Shown one piece after another: positions 9,316 to 21,551 of a DNA stretch of 64,000 bases. The first letter of the stretch is position 1, and each line of letters starts with the position of its first letter. Made by a program: the position numbers and the translations under genes. Source of the DNA: Locusta migratoria (Eukaryota; Arthropoda; Insecta; Orthoptera; Acrididae); contig CM048755.1 in NCBI GenBank assembly GCA_026315105.1, positions 210,664,333 to 210,728,332 on the forward strand, read 5' to 3'. The notes beneath the pieces are model-generated. The model did no database searches, had not been told where the DNA came from, and saw nothing but the letters and a program-made list of their open reading frames with translations.

Positions 9316-10544
9316 TGTATCACTTTTGAACAGTGAGAGTTACTTTCGTTATGCAAAACAATGAACGTTAAGCGAATCAATAGTTTACATTTTGTTTTCC
9401 TAGTCACACAAAGGACAGGATATACGTCGAGATGCTCGCTGAGCGCGGTTTAATGTGGCTCAAAACAAATTTTTGCGGGAATTCTTTTTTCGCAAATAAG
9501 TAGTTCCTTTCGTGGTTTACTTACATTTCTGATCTCTTCTCATTTGTTTCAGAAGAAAAAGGCATGTGGTTTCCATGTAAGTGCCATGTAGGAAACGTAC
9601 TGACCTATTTACAATTTATCATAAATTCATGCAGTTGCAGACATGCTGTAAAGCAGAAAGCAGAAACTTCAAAAATTTACTCTCTGCACCATGTAGTCTC
9701 CAATATGAAAATTTTTGATAATTAGAAAATCGAGCAATTAAATATCTAGAACATATATTTTTATTACATAACAAAACGTTTCACTAATACTGAACGTAAA
9801 AATTCGGGAATAAGAAAAATTCTGAAATGAGAATGTTGTTGACCAGTGGCGTATCCAGGATCTTCGTCTGGTGGGGGCTGAGGTCGAATGACTGTAAACA
9901 AAAATAACCAGAGTAGTAGATCCCTTGACTAATCTTCCTCGAGAGTGAAATCACGGAAAACAAATTTAACAATAATTGTTCTAAGCTGTTATCTCAAAAT
10001 AATAGTTCAGAAAACGGCCCTAATTCATGTTTATATTAAGTGAAAGTTACAAATTACTGTTCAAAATGATAAAAAACATTGTTTTCCTAAGAAGAGCTCA
10101 TGAAAAAAATAGCAATGAAGGACCACATGTGGTATGAATCTGAAGAGTATGAAATAATATACACGATCCTGTTTCAAGATAAATAACAAATTTCGAGGAT
10201 GTTTCCCAAATTTGTCAGCAACGAAGGTTTTGCCAAGTTTTTATTCAATTTTCCTCTGTGAAAACGTATCATCCACAGCTCACATAGCCTCTTTTCAATC
10301 AATTTAGAACAAAGCTATAGACTTACGGTCGGTTCTAGGACATTTTTCTACTTGTGAAACTTATCATTTGGCACCCGCCCATGTTTTAGCTCATACACTT
10401 CCTTCCACCAGTGCCAGCTTTCGAAACTACTAAAGAGATTTCGTCCCCAAAAACTTAATCCGTGCCGTCCCATGCGAAAAGTATACATCCTTTTCTCTCA
10501 TCGTCCATGTTACTTAGCAATGGGTTCAGATGACGACTTGTGAC
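9316..10544. other. Unassigned AT-rich interval
   Basis: No protein-like ORF. 'gaccagtggcgtatccagga' at 9841 looks like a hAT-type terminus, but no partner end or 8-bp duplication was found. Confidence 0.5.
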
Positions 10545-10690
10545 GAATTGAAACACCCTGTCCAGAACTGAGAGTCGAACTCGGGACCTTCGCCTATCGC
10601 GGGCAATTGCTCTAATGACTGCGCGACTCACGACCCTTTCTCACAATTTTACTTATGCCAGTACTTCGTCTCTTTCTGACCAATTGCTTA
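10545..10690 (-). mobile_element. SINE-D / tRNA-like repeat
   Basis: Minus strand: 'gcagtcattagagcaattgc', 'cccgcgataggcgaaggtcc', then B box 'gagttcgactc'. It is tRNA-like (A box degenerate, T arm good), with flanking 'ctggcataagtaaaattgtg' that I recall from a common arthropod tRNA-derived repeat. Not a working tRNA: the stems are mismatched. Confidence 0.55.
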
Positions 10691-11089
10691 CTATTTGAAT
10701 TATCGGTACATGACTCAAGCCAGGCCATCTCAGCCCGGAAAACAAACCAATAATCGTTGTTTCCGGCTTAAGCTGCTGCAGCTTATGAGAGGAGCCTCAT
10801 TTCCAGGCTGAATGTGTGGAACGTGCAGAAGCGTACCTTTGTTGTTAAATAAACATAATACACTAAAATAACTCTCCAAAATTTCTTCCTTAGTCTACAT
10901 TTCTTTCCAGCACTATGCACTCTTCGATGTCTTCTCGTTATGGTGATGACAAAGCTGATGTGAAAGTGGTTATGTAGGCATAGCGAAGTGTTCATAGTAC
11001 TTCACGTGGTATACCGTGAAACCAAGAAATGCTCCTGGGAGCGCTATGTTTAGTCATTCTACTGCCAAGTGAAATGTAGTTTCCTCCCT
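10691..11089. other. Unassigned interval
   Basis: Nothing recognised. Some weak similarity to the outer side of the right inverted repeat at 15.06 kb may start near 11060. Confidence 0.45.
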
Positions 11090-11590
11090 TAGTCCAGGAC
11101 ATATATGCAAAAAAAAAAAAAAAAAAAAAAAAAAGGTCTGAATAGGGAAAAATTAGGGGAGAGATGACACCTCTTAAAATAGTCTCAGTTTGATGGCCTA
11201 GTTGAGATACCAAAGGTCCCCAAAGCTCCGGGCTGTGGAATCGTGGTTATGACGTCGTCAATACGGCGGCCTAAGAAACTGTAGAGTAATCTTAGAACGA
11301 CTATAAATTCTCACAGGATTGACATAAAAAGGTACTTTTTGCGCCAAATTGCAGAGGAAGAGCTGGAAAACGTTCATATAGCAATATAAGATGTATATAT
11401 AACATTTCTTCTCAGTTATACTAACAAACTGAAAAATATTACTTTTTTAAACCATCTTTTTTGAAGTTTCTCTATTAATAACTGCTTAATTATGCCACTA
11501 AATGATTATTTTTTCAAATTAATTATGTAACACATTCTTCGAGATTTAAAACAATAGTAGTATGTTTTTTCTGTTATTAATAATAATGGA
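11090..11590 (+). repeat. Left inverted repeat of the 4-kb element
   Basis: Pairs with 14580-15058. The best-conserved block is 11185-11330 ('gtttgatggcctagtt...acataaaaaggtac'). A 26-base A run (11109-11134) interrupts it after 'atatatgca', where the right copy has 'tttatgca' directly followed by 'ttgaatagg'. Confidence 0.75.
11109..11134 (+). repeat. Poly-A run (26 bases)
   Basis: Homopolymer inside the left inverted repeat; the mirrored right copy lacks it, so it is an expansion on this side. Confidence 0.95.
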
Positions 11591-11992
11591 GTTATCTGAG
11601 ATTATTTACTGTAAGGTGTGATTATTCACTAGTCAGAACCGCATGTTAGAATTGTAACGAGATATTTCTTAAAACCTTGTTCAAGACCTGCAAGTGCATG
11701 TGAATATTCTCAAAAGATAGTGAAATGATTGCTTCTATAAACATTGCACATATTTCAGCATTTTATAAAAATTAATATATATCTAAATAAACAAACCGCT
11801 TATTTGTATTAAAAATTTACATGACTGATATGGATTAATTCATTTATATATACATATATGTGTCTGTATTCACCAGCTTTACTCCCTGGTTAAAGGTGGG
11901 ACGGAAATTATTTTGTCAAAAATAAACCATTTGTAACAATATTATGTTGTCACTGAATCAACTAATAACGGTGCACTCCTACCAGCAATAAT

Positions 11993-14390
11993 TTACGCAT
12001 ATGTGCAAATATGAACAGATTGCACACTGAACGCCAATACGGGGTGACACACACGAATACAATTGTTACAATATAAGTAGCTGAATGTCTTCATAAATTT
12101 GTTGTTAGAAATTTCAGTCACATCTTCAACGTCTGAATCATATTTCTCATCACACTCCTGCACAGAAGGTTCGTCGTCATCCTCATCAAAATCGGGAATA
12201 TTTGAGGTGCTAAACCCACTGCCATTGCAATACCCACACAAAACAGAACACTGTAAACCAATACTGCGACATTTGCAAGATGTTAACTTTAAGATTAAGT
12301 CAGCGGCAGGAGGTTCTTGAGTTAAAACTGGCTGAAGAGAACCATTTTTAGAGACCGAACCCCATGAAATGGGTAACAACTCCTTGCTTCTCCACTGCTG
12401 CAACGAAGATAAACACGTTTTGAATGCTCTGTTGCTGCAGCAGATGTTGGAGGAAGTCGAGCAAGCTCTATCTGAGAGGTGATTGGACGTGTTGCCACAG
12501 GTTTTAGGAAAGGCTGATATCTAATATTTAATGACGTCGTTCCTTTAGGTGCACCATAAAATGATAATAGAAACTTCTCTCCTACTTCAGTTACTTCTTG
12601 AGCACTCGCGTTGTCATTATTGAATATAGAAGTAATTTTCCGTAGATTAGGCTGTGTTTGGAGGAGTCTGAATGCTTTTTCCTTCCCTTGGCCAAACAAG
12701 TACGATGTGTCACATCCGGATACAGCATGCAAAAATAACATAACTTGACATAAATCTCCAAGTGCTTCTTGGAGGGATGTAATATGATATGTCCGTGAAG
12801 GGACTTTTCCCGCAGACGACTTTTGAAAATAAATAGGCAAGTTACCAGGAGCAAGTGCAATTAGAAGGACGAGTAAATAGACATCTATACCAACACCATA
12901 GTTGCCTTCTCCCTTGCCATCTCCAGTGCTGTTTCAACAATCAGTTTATCAGCACCAGCCTGTGATTGCTGCGTCAAAATATTACCAAATTCCAGATGAC
13001 TTTTAAAACTAGCAATAAATCATTCCTTATTTCCAGAATTGTTCAGAAATTTTTCTTGGCACACTGCGCACATAATATTTTCTGTAAAGTGGATGTGAAG
13101 TGGCTGAAATTGTGCCTAACGTTGTCGGTGCTCTTCGCTTTTTGTGCTGGGCATAGAATAACCATCAAAAGCGACAACGCAGTTTTTGCCAAAATGTTTC
13201 CTCGCATAATTTACGTACAGTCCATATAATTCTTTGTAAGTCGAACAATGTGACCAAACAACTCTTCGCAATAAATATCTACCATCTACAATATAGGCAC
13301 AATCTTGAGGAGATGAGAATTGTTTGTCACTTGATATACAGTTATCTAATATATCATACAATACGGATTTTTGTGTTTTTTTCCATGAAATAATCATCAA
13401 ACAAGGATAAGGGATGAGTTGTCAGCCCATGGTTGAAGCATTTCTGGAGGTCCTCATCAGTCTTCGCGACGCAACTTACTCTGAAGGATAGCTGCATGGT
13501 GTTAATAGGTGTAACAATGTCATCGTTGATCTTGACAGCGCTAGTCATGTGTGCTAATGTCCACACCATCTCACTTCGATATAAATGAACATACGTGAAT
13601 GTTTTCCCTACAATTCGTCCCACTACAGCTTTTCCGACATTAACTGCATCGTCACAGTTAATTAGTTAATAGCCTCACTTGCTTTTATACCACTTGACAA
13701 TGATATGATCTCAGAACGATTTGTGAGCGGAGAATGTGAGCGAAGCATGCCGCCACTTTTGAACGATCGATATTATCACGTGCTTGTCGTGATTTTCTTA
13801 GCTGAATGTGTTCGTCACAAAATTCCTCAATGTGCCGAATGAGCTCTAAACATGCATACATCCCCTGCACCCATCGATTCAGGGTACTACTCGTCATCCC
13901 ACGTCCATGTGTCAAGCCACCAGATGATTTGAACGATCTCGTAAATACTTGTTCCATCGTCATGTCACTCCAATTAGCAGCCCACAGTTCTTCGGTAAGT
14001 CTAATCGCAAACTGTCCTGTGATGACAAATTTTTGGAACTCTTGTGGTGTCAGCCTGTCTTCAAGTGTTGAAGACAGGCTGTTGTATGTATCATACAACA
14101 TCTGTTGTATGTATAAATGCGCACACTTGGCATATGCACGGTGACCAGCTGCATGGAAAAAAGGAATCATATTTTTCACCATTTCTACATGCAATAACCT
14201 GTGCGCTCAGCACGGACAAAAAGCCTTATTATGCTACCTTGTTCGTAGTACTGCACCCACAATTTGGCAGTCCGATTTCTAGATGCTGCTTCCTTTATAA
14301 AATTATGTAACTTCTCCATTAACGTGATTATCGTGGACACGACGGGGAAATCTTCAATAGCTTCAACGTTGTCTAATGTGGCAGTATTTT
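11993..14390 (-). pseudogene. Decayed gene: PIN/XPG-like nuclease plus Cys-rich tail
   Basis: Pieces in order on the minus strand. (a) 14390-13685: KLWVQYYEQGSIIRLFVRAER, then a frameshift, MIPFFHAAGHRAYAKCAHLYIQ, GLTHGRGMTSSTLNRWVQGM, SRQARDNIDRSKV. (b) 13660-13360: AVNVGKAVVGRIVGKTFTYV, MTSAVKINDDIVTPIN, HPLSLFDDYF. (c) 13320-12860: YIVDGRYLLRRVVW, CVVAFDGYSMPSTKSEEHRQ, ADKLIVETALEMA, DVYLLVLLIALAPGN. (d) 12840-12420: LFLHAVSGCDTSYLFGQGKEKA, ARLPPTSAAATEHSKRVYL. (e) 12403-12170: SCKCRSIGLQCSVLCGYCNGSG. Part (c) resembles the N and I blocks of XPG/FEN1/asteroid-type nucleases (PIN fold); part (e) resembles a tesmin/TSO1-type CXC zinc-binding segment. I recall this architecture from many uncharacterised invertebrate proteins. 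At least four frameshifts or stops make it inactive. Function is inferred only. Confidence 0.6.
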
Positions 14391-14579
14391 AATGCTTGCT
14401 GGTTTGCAGAGGTAGTTTGATAAATGTGTTGGGTGGGTGGACCGAGGAAGTGGTCGCATGATGGCTACACACTCACTTTATGTCACTATTCTAGAAAAGC
14501 GTAAGCTGCTCTTGAGAAAGTGTGGGAAAATTTTATTACAGAATCAGAGTCTCACTAGTGTACCTTTCGGTAAACAAAT

Positions 14580-15058
14580 TCAGGTGCCTCCCTTATTATT
14601 AATGGTAGGAAAAATATTGTTATTATTTTAAAGCTCTAATAATGTGCTACACGATTAATGAAAATAAATCGTCAATTTGTTCCATAATTACCCAGTTATT
14701 CATCGAGAAACTCCAAAAAATGTTTGAAAACATGGTATTTTCTCCTTTTCGATTACTATAACTCAGAAATAATGTTATATATACGTGATATACTGCTACA
14801 TAAAAATTGGTCACCCCTTCCTCTGTAATTTGGTGCAAAAAGAACCTTTTTATGTTAATTCTGTGGGAATTTATAGCCGTTCAAAAATTACGGCACAAAT
14901 TCTTAGGTCGGCCATATTGATGACGTCATAATCGTGATTCCACAGCCCGAAGCTTCAGGGAATTTTAGTATGTTAACTAGGCCATCAAACTGAGACTATT
15001 GCAAAAGGTTTCATCTATCCCCTAATTTTTTCCTATTCAATGCATAAAGGTCCTGAAC
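14580..15058 (-). repeat. Right inverted repeat of the 4-kb element
   Basis: Mirror of 11090-11590. The outer part reads 'cctaattttttcctattcaa' then 'tgcataaaggtcctgaacta' on the plus strand, equal to the complement of the left edge. Confidence 0.75.
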
Positions 15059-15970
15059 TACCTTGCGTTATCTGCAGTGCTACCGAGCACGACTGCTAGT
15101 GACACTAATCTGCACTTCCTGAATTGTTTTGGGTGTTCCTACACAGTTGCTTTAGGTATATGATTTGACTGCTCGTGAAACTTAGTGATACGACGTTTTT
15201 CTTGACCACTTATAGTGCTTATGATGGACCCTGGCATTTAGTCTTCTTTTGAGTTCGAGTAGCTTTTTGCAATTCACAAAAAATCAACAGTTCAACTGAA
15301 GATCTCGATGGACGACTGGAAGCCGTTTCATTGATAAAGGTGGAATAACATCATCTACAATGACAAACAATTGCTCAGAGCTATCTTGGTTGTATATGCT
15401 TCTTGGCACATCTTAACCAAACTTTAGCTCTGATATTCTACTATGTCTTACATCTTTTGATGCCTACAAGATGACCTATCGGAGAATAACTTAGTGATTA
15501 TACTCTCTTAAAACTACCAGTTCACAGGGCTGTGTTCTGTTGTTGATAGTTGTGCTTGGAAAACACATTCCTACTGGTGGGTTATGATCCCCATTTCTGA
15601 CTTCAGTACAACAGATTTCGTATCACAGAACATACTCTTCTTTCGACTATGTTAAACATTCGACGGTAGAGGAAATAAAGCTCCGGCTCGACTGGCGTTT
15701 GAACAAGTTAGTTCTCATATTTATGTTTGTCGTGTATGGAGGATTTTCGTCTGTGGTGACCACAGTCCATAGATGGTCGATTAATTTCATCAAGGTCGCA
15801 GCTAGGCGAGCGGTTGTTACCTTTTCGCTCGTGGAGAATGGTTGCAGTGTGTTTGCGAGCTTGTCCATGGTACGACGATGGACTTCATCCCGCAGGTTGA
15901 TTATAATCTGCTGATAGTGACTGGCATGAACAGAACGGTATTGATATTTGGCGCCTGGTAGTCTGTTTAT
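15059..15970. other. Unassigned interval with one minus-strand ORF-like stretch
   Basis: From about 15950 down to 15650 the minus strand stays open with a protein-like composition (INLRDEVHRRTMDKLANTLQ, ARLAATLMKLIDHLWTVVTT). It has no motif I can name and ends without a supportable start. It could be a remnant of a retroelement. Confidence 0.35.
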
Positions 15971-16069
15971 CCTTTTTCAAAAATTCAAATGTTTCAAAAG
16001 CTATGGACCACACTGCAGCGGTCATCGGTCCCTAGATTTACAAACTGCTTAAACTAAATGCAAACGTAA

Positions 16070-16726
16070 GCTTCCGCGGCTGTTATCATTATCAATAAAA
16101 TTCTTTCGGGTATGAGACCGCGTCGTCATTTTATAAACTCTACCGACGTTTCGGCCACTGTTGCAGGCGGCCTCCATCAGGGTCTGTGTCTGACTGCTGA
16201 ATGTACGATCGCTTGGGGTTTATATATCAGCGGATGAGGGAGAGGATGGGGGACGTTGGTTTTCCTTTATTGGTGGTTACATTATTGCACGCCATTGGTG
16301 GAAAGGTGCGTTGATGACTGGTATTTTAATGGCTTGTTTTTCATATGATTGGAGGTTGCATTCGTCTTCGTATTTGTCAAAATCGACGTTTCCGAATGGC
16401 TTTTGCATTAGGAGTTGCTATTGACGGAATGGACCGGAGAGAACGGACAGCAGTTGTGGCGTGCCGCTGTTGACTTGTCGCCTGGCGCCGACGGCGGTGG
16501 GCCTGTGCTCTTGCGTGTTCGCGGCCGCTGTGGTCTCCGGGGCGCCTGGGCGAGTCATTCCGCGCGCGGTGCCGTCACGTAGTGTTGCAACTGCTGGCAG
16601 CCAAGATGCCGGCAGCCTGTAGCCATCCTCCCTGTTCATATTGGCGGGACGCTTCGCTATTTCTATAGCCTTTCTTATCTTCCTCCTCGTTGAGAATGGT
16701 TGTTTCGCCAGCACGCTGGCCTCACT
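16070..16726 (-). mobile_element. Penelope-like element 3' part, inserted in SINE-B
   Basis: A minus-strand ORF (16418-16714) contains RKIRKAIEIAKRP and NMNREDGYRLPASWLP, matching the end of the GIY-YIG endonuclease domain of Penelope-like elements. Downstream is the typical 'tttcggcc...ggcggcctccatcaggg' region. 'aacgtaa' flanks it at 16063-16069 and 16727-16733, a likely 7-bp duplication. A related, more decayed copy is at 61225-61700. The RT region is absent (5' truncation). Confidence 0.72.
16110..16190 (-). ncRNA. Hammerhead-ribozyme-like segment
   Basis: Minus strand: stem I AGACC, core CTGATGGA, stem II GGCC...GGCC with a 12-base loop, core GAAAC, stem III CGTCG...CGACG, stem I GGTCT. 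The order and pairing are those of a type I hammerhead. Penelope-like elements are known to carry such motifs. The base expected as U before the cleavage base does not fit the consensus, so this copy may be inactive or my register is off by one. Confidence 0.45.
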
Positions 16727-16855
16727 AACGTAACACTAAGGACAACAAACATGCCCAAGCACGAGGGAGGACTCTAACCTACGACGGGAAGCAGCCGCGC
16801 GCTCCGCAGCAAAGGGCCTTAGAGCGCACAGCCATTTCCACGCGGCTGTTGTCCT

Positions 16856-18708
16856 TTTTCCTCACATGTAGAATCACCTCACAAGTTATGGACACTCCTC
16901 CTGATTCATCTTGCGTAAGTAAGAAGTGTATAAAAAACGAATGTGTGAGACTCCCTTCATGATTTCCCAAAAATAAATAAATAAATGTGTATCTAACCTC
17001 CTTTTATTTGTTCAGCAGAACTACTTGTTCTCTGTTAAGTGTGATTTAAAGTAGCTGCTTGTAAATTTTCATGTCAAAAAATTGATTTTTTACTTTTTGT
17101 AACGTAATAGCTTGTTCTGCACAGTTAAATAACTTCAAAGCTGAAGTAATTTGTGACACGTCATTATTTAAGATGTGTAATATTTTTGAGTGTTTGTATA
17201 AATATCATTCTCAGGCAAGAAACCTTACAGACTGCAAACTGGCGTATGATAAGTAAATTGTTGTAACCAAATTTGAGACTTCTCTTGATCCCTTTATTTC
17301 CTAATTTTTCAGAAAAAGGTGTCACTAACTATATTATGTGATAATTATTTAAATCCTTCTTAACACTTGTCTTGTAAAGAGGTTAGAAATGGCATTTTTT
17401 AATATTTCTATTACAATTCTTTGTGTCAGTGGTCAATTACATACATCAATGGCAATATTACTTATTAAATTAGAAGAACTCAACACAATTAAAAGTGAAA
17501 TTCTTAAAAACTTTTATAATTATATACATTTCAGGTAAGAATGTTTGCGGTACTTCTAATGACTTAACGTTTTGTGGAATGAAATTTTAATATATTCTTT
17601 TGCTTCTTCAACATGAAGTGCAACATTTAGAAGGTGATTAAAAAAATACTCACAGCATGTAAATCATCAGACTAAACGTAGTTAACATCGTGAAACAATC
17701 TATATTACATAGATATTTAATAATAGGTGATTTGTTCCGGTGATTTATAAAAGCATTCTCAGATCCATGGCAGTCGCAGACACCACTGTGTGCCGATGAT
17801 GAACTGCAGCAGTGATACTGGTCACCAATTTATAAATAGCTATGCGACGCAGGTTGTTCCTCTATGAAGGTCGTTGCGTCTGCCACATTGTTTTCCCAAA
17901 CAAGCAAAACATAGGTATTTAGTTTAATTCTGATAGGGCTTTGTCATCATTCTGGTTATCCAGTCTCTCATTTCACAGAATCCTTTACAGTTTTAATCTT
18001 CTTCGTTACTACTCTCTGGTTGTGCACATTTCTGGATGTTTTAATGTCTTATCTTAAATTATTACAGTAGATTTTGTAGAAAGTAAGTAACATTGGATTT
18101 TTATCAGTTGTGACCTCTTCATAAAATCGGTTTTCCTCTTAAATTAGATTTTAATATTCTTATTTGTCCTTAACTTGTTTTAATAGACTTTCTGGATGAT
18201 TGACTAGGATAACCGGTTTAAAATAATGACAGAAAATTGCATTTCGCACAGCATCTCCCTTCATAAGTACTTTTCTATTTATTGAGTTACATGAACTACA
18301 TTTTCCGTTTATTTTCTTAATTGTAATGGAAGTCACTTCTCAGCAACTTCATTAACTTTGTAAAATATTTTTTTCTCTGAAATATATAATTTACACAGTC
18401 AAATGTATTGGGAACCTATCCAATGTAATGTTAGTGGTAGTTTGTTGTATTAAACTTGTAAAGTTTTATGAATGAGGAAAATTATTTATTAGAATTATTT
18501 TAGAAATTCAAATTGATTATTACTGCAATAAATATTATTAACAAAAATTGACGTTATTTATGATTCTGTTACTTCCAAGAATACGCAGTGGTTGAGATAG
18601 AAACTAAAAGAGATGAATAATTTTTCCATCCCTCTAGAATCAATTCTGATAAAGTAGCTTAACATTGACATATTTTAATCTCTCTAAAAACCTTTCCCAC
18701 ATTAATCA
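16856..18708. other. Long AT-rich interval, nothing assigned
   Basis: About 1.85 kb without an ORF above 60 codons, no repeat boundary and no recognised motif on either strand. Confidence 0.6.
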
Positions 18709-19440
18709 TTCATCAAAGACGAGTGTATCGTCAGGCGTGCCCCAGGGGAGTGTGATAGGACCGCTATTATTTTCTATCTATATAAATGATCTGATGGACC
18801 GAGTAAGTTGTAATTTGCGCTGTTTGCTGATGATGCTGTGGTGTGTGGGAGGGTGTCGTCTGTAACTGACTGTAATAGCATACAGGATGACTTAGACAAA
18901 ATTTCTAGTTGGTGCGAAGAATGGCAGCTAGCTCTCAATGAAGAAAAATGCAAGGTGATGTGCATGAGTAGGAGAAACAATCCCATAATGTTCGAATACA
19001 GCATTAGTAGTGAGCTTCTTGATGCTATTGCGTCGTTCAAATATCTGGGAGTAACACTGCAGAACGATATGAAATGGAACGAATATGTAAGGACAGATGT
19101 GAGTAAGGCGGACAGCCGCCTTCGGTTTATTGGGAGAATTTTAGGAAGACGTACTTCATTTGTTAAGGAGACGTCTTCAGTATTGCTCAAGTGTGTGGGA
19201 CCCGCAGCAGATCAGTTTAAAGGAAGACATAGAAGCAGTTCAGAGGCGAGCAGCTAGGTTTGTTACTGGTAGGTTCGACCAATGCGCGAGTGTCACGGAA
19301 ATGCTCCCGCAACTCAATTGGGAATCGCTGGAGAAAAGACGACGTTCTTTTCGTGAATTTCTGTTGAGGGAGTTTAGAGGGGCTGAATTTGAATCCGAGT
19401 GTAGTACGATCTTGCTGCCGCCTACTTACATTTCGCGTAG
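18709..19440 (+). pseudogene. LINE RT C-terminal half, frameshifted
   Basis: Three overlapping frames cover it: 18665-18865, 18838-19257 and 19160-19444. A one-base loss at about 18820 shifts the frame just before the catalytic motif, which reads as FADDAVV only across the shift. A deletion near 19170-19185 removes the residues between the ETAYKTLVR-like block and LQYCSSVWDPQ. Inactive. Confidence 0.8.
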
Positions 19441-19592
19441 ATAAGAGGAATTGGGGCTCGTACGGACGCATTAGGCATTTTTTCCTCGTTCTATTTGGGA
19501 GTGGAATAGGAAAGGAAATGCCTAGTAGTGGTACAGTGTGCCCTCCGCCACGCACCTTACGGTGGATCGCGGAGTATGTATGTAGATGTAAA
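18709..19592 (+). mobile_element. CR1-like LINE, 5'-truncated
   Basis: Starts in the RT palm (SGVPQGSVIGPLLFSIYINDL) and runs through SFKYLGVTLQNDMKWNEYV, QYCSSVWDPQQISLKEDIEA, RRAARFVTGRFDQ to a 3' UTR ending 'gtatgtatgtagatgta'. Same subfamily as 7294-8475. Confidence 0.88.
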
Positions 19593-21551
19593 TTGATGAA
19601 ATATATATTTGAAACAGGATGACAATATAGAAGAAACTGTTCACTGTTGTATATAAAACACTGTTGACTTTGCAAGTACTTTATAATTACAGACAATTAA
19701 TGTATTTCTAATTTTTAAAATCATAAATGTGTAGTAATTCGAGAGCGCAAACATTTTTAAAAATTCCGTTATCAATGGGAGTCTGCACATGTTCCTTACA
19801 TATTGATTAGGATGTGTAAAAATTCTATTCCGGTTGTTATAGGTTGTTGAATTGTTGTGTACTGATTACGCTGCCTCTTGCTTTAATTCACACCACAAAA
19901 AATTATCTGCATTACCTAAGTTACTGGTTTCTTTCACATTCATTTTTTTCTTTGTAGTTCGTGTCCCAAGGAGACAAGGGAATCTCCAAGAAGAATCAAT
20001 TATTAGCACACCTGTTCATAATACTATCGTCGCATTGAATGCAAAATCACGATGATAGATTCTAGGCTTATATCCATCTTCACCTCTCAATCAAAGATCT
20101 CATCCTGAAGCTTTTTAGCGTGCTGCATACAGTCTACTCTGCTATCCTGATTTTTCTACTTTTCTGTCACATGATCTCTAAATGCGTCTCAATTAATTGA
20201 GTTGGTTTATAATGGCAAACCAAAACTAGTGACATCATTCTTGTGATAGTATATCATGTTGATACGTTTTCTCCCGTGGTTAATAGAGCGAGGTACAGAA
20301 GTTCAAAAGGGACTGCCAACTTCACCTGACTTCTCCAGTTCTGACAGTCGTTCGCAATTCGCACCACTTGCTTCTGCAGTTCATTTCTGTCTTCAAAATG
20401 TCACTCAGGTTTAGATTTCAAAAAGTTGTTAACGCGGTAAGTAATACGCGAGATTATTGCCGTCAGCAGGCATATTCCTTTAGAAATCGCACAAACACAT
20501 CCACACATACACATTCAGAGCTATATTTCTACTTGAAAATATCGACATTTGAATGAATAATTCCGTCGCTCTATGAATAAAGTTTTGTCTCTGTGAAGTA
20601 TTATAACAATGCAGCCTGCGGGGAGAGTTGATGTTCGTCGACTTAGAAATCACGAATGCGCTCTCTGAAAGTGACTGGATATTATTGACTGCTATCGATT
20701 AATGGAGGGAGATGCCCAGAAGAGGTAATAATTAGGCCTCATTCGTACATGACGCGCAATGTAAGAGACCATAACAGCAAGGTGTAAATTATTTACTTGT
20801 GTTATACCTTGTATATAAAGACAGTATCAGTCCTGTCTGTAGAATACAATCCATAAACATTATAAGATTAATTCTTGAAACCACATTGTAAGAGAGAGAA
20901 ACAATAATTTCATGTGGTATCTATCAGAATCCTTTAGAAAATCTGAAATTAATACAAAGGTTTCACAGCTTTTTTTCGGAGAGTAACTGTATCAAGACAA
21001 CAGTCACCCGAAGAATATGTCGAAGTTTATTAGTGGAGATCTGTAAATGTATTACTTAAGTCATAAATGTCAATTACCTTTTTCCGAAATCGTGTTTCCA
21101 GTGCTATTACGATATCGGTACTCTGTTGTTCCAAGTATCAAATCGTGAAGAAAGAGTTTCAAACATTCATTACTGAAAGACGCATGGTACTCGTGCCAAG
21201 GAATACTTTCCTTTTTAGTTCTAAAGCCATTGCAATGCAAACGACTGCCTGCTTTGATTTTTCAGAAATGCTTCTAAAATTGTCGTCAATACAAGAGTAG
21301 AAAGAGCTGTTGACAATGTTGCCATTTTTCTTCCATATCTCAGGGAGTTTCAGATTTCCAAAATATGATCTCAGGAATGGAGTTGTATGAGAAAGTAAAC
21401 TCAATAATGATTCTTTCGTAAATTAATTTTTTTTATCTACTAAATGCAAAAGAAATGAGAAATGTGATCTGTTGACTACAGTTTTACTAATTAAAATATT
21501 TGTACTGTATTTATTACTTGCATTCTCACATATGCAACGTAGTGCTCTCTG
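19593..21551. other. AT-rich interval, nothing assigned
   Basis: ORFs at 19852-20055, 20368-20556 and 21067-21300 are short, with no motif or splice-bounded support. Confidence 0.55.

Larger units (their letters stand above)
11090..15058 (-). mobile_element. ~4-kb inverted-repeat element with nuclease-like gene
   Basis: Left (11090-~11590) and right (~14580-15058) ends are inverted copies of each other, diverged but clearly alignable: 'gtctcagtttgatggcctag', 'gggctgtggaatc', 'taacataaaaaggt', 'atatataacatt' occur in both in mirrored order. Between them lies a single decayed minus-strand gene. No target-site duplication could be fixed because the outer edges are diffuse. Inverted ends plus one internal gene is the layout of an autonomous DNA transposon, but the encoded protein is not one of the usual DDE transposases. 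Superfamily uncertain; Academ-like elements, which I recall as linked to XPG nucleases, are one possibility. Confidence 0.65.
15971..16855 (-). mobile_element. SINE-B split by a Penelope-like element
   Basis: Tail half 15971-16069 ('ttcaaatgtttcaaaag...aaactgcttaaact') and head half 16727-16855 ('taacactaaggacaacaaac...gcgagg-like head') belong to one minus-strand SINE-B. Confidence 0.8.

Noticed and set aside
9841..9990. Possible hAT terminus 'cagtggcgtatccagga'
   Set aside because: Only one end visible; no partner or duplication.
11993..14390. CRISPR-like or prokaryotic nuclease system
   Set aside because: No repeats of array type, eukaryotic context throughout, and the protein blocks fit a eukaryotic PIN/XPG-like family.
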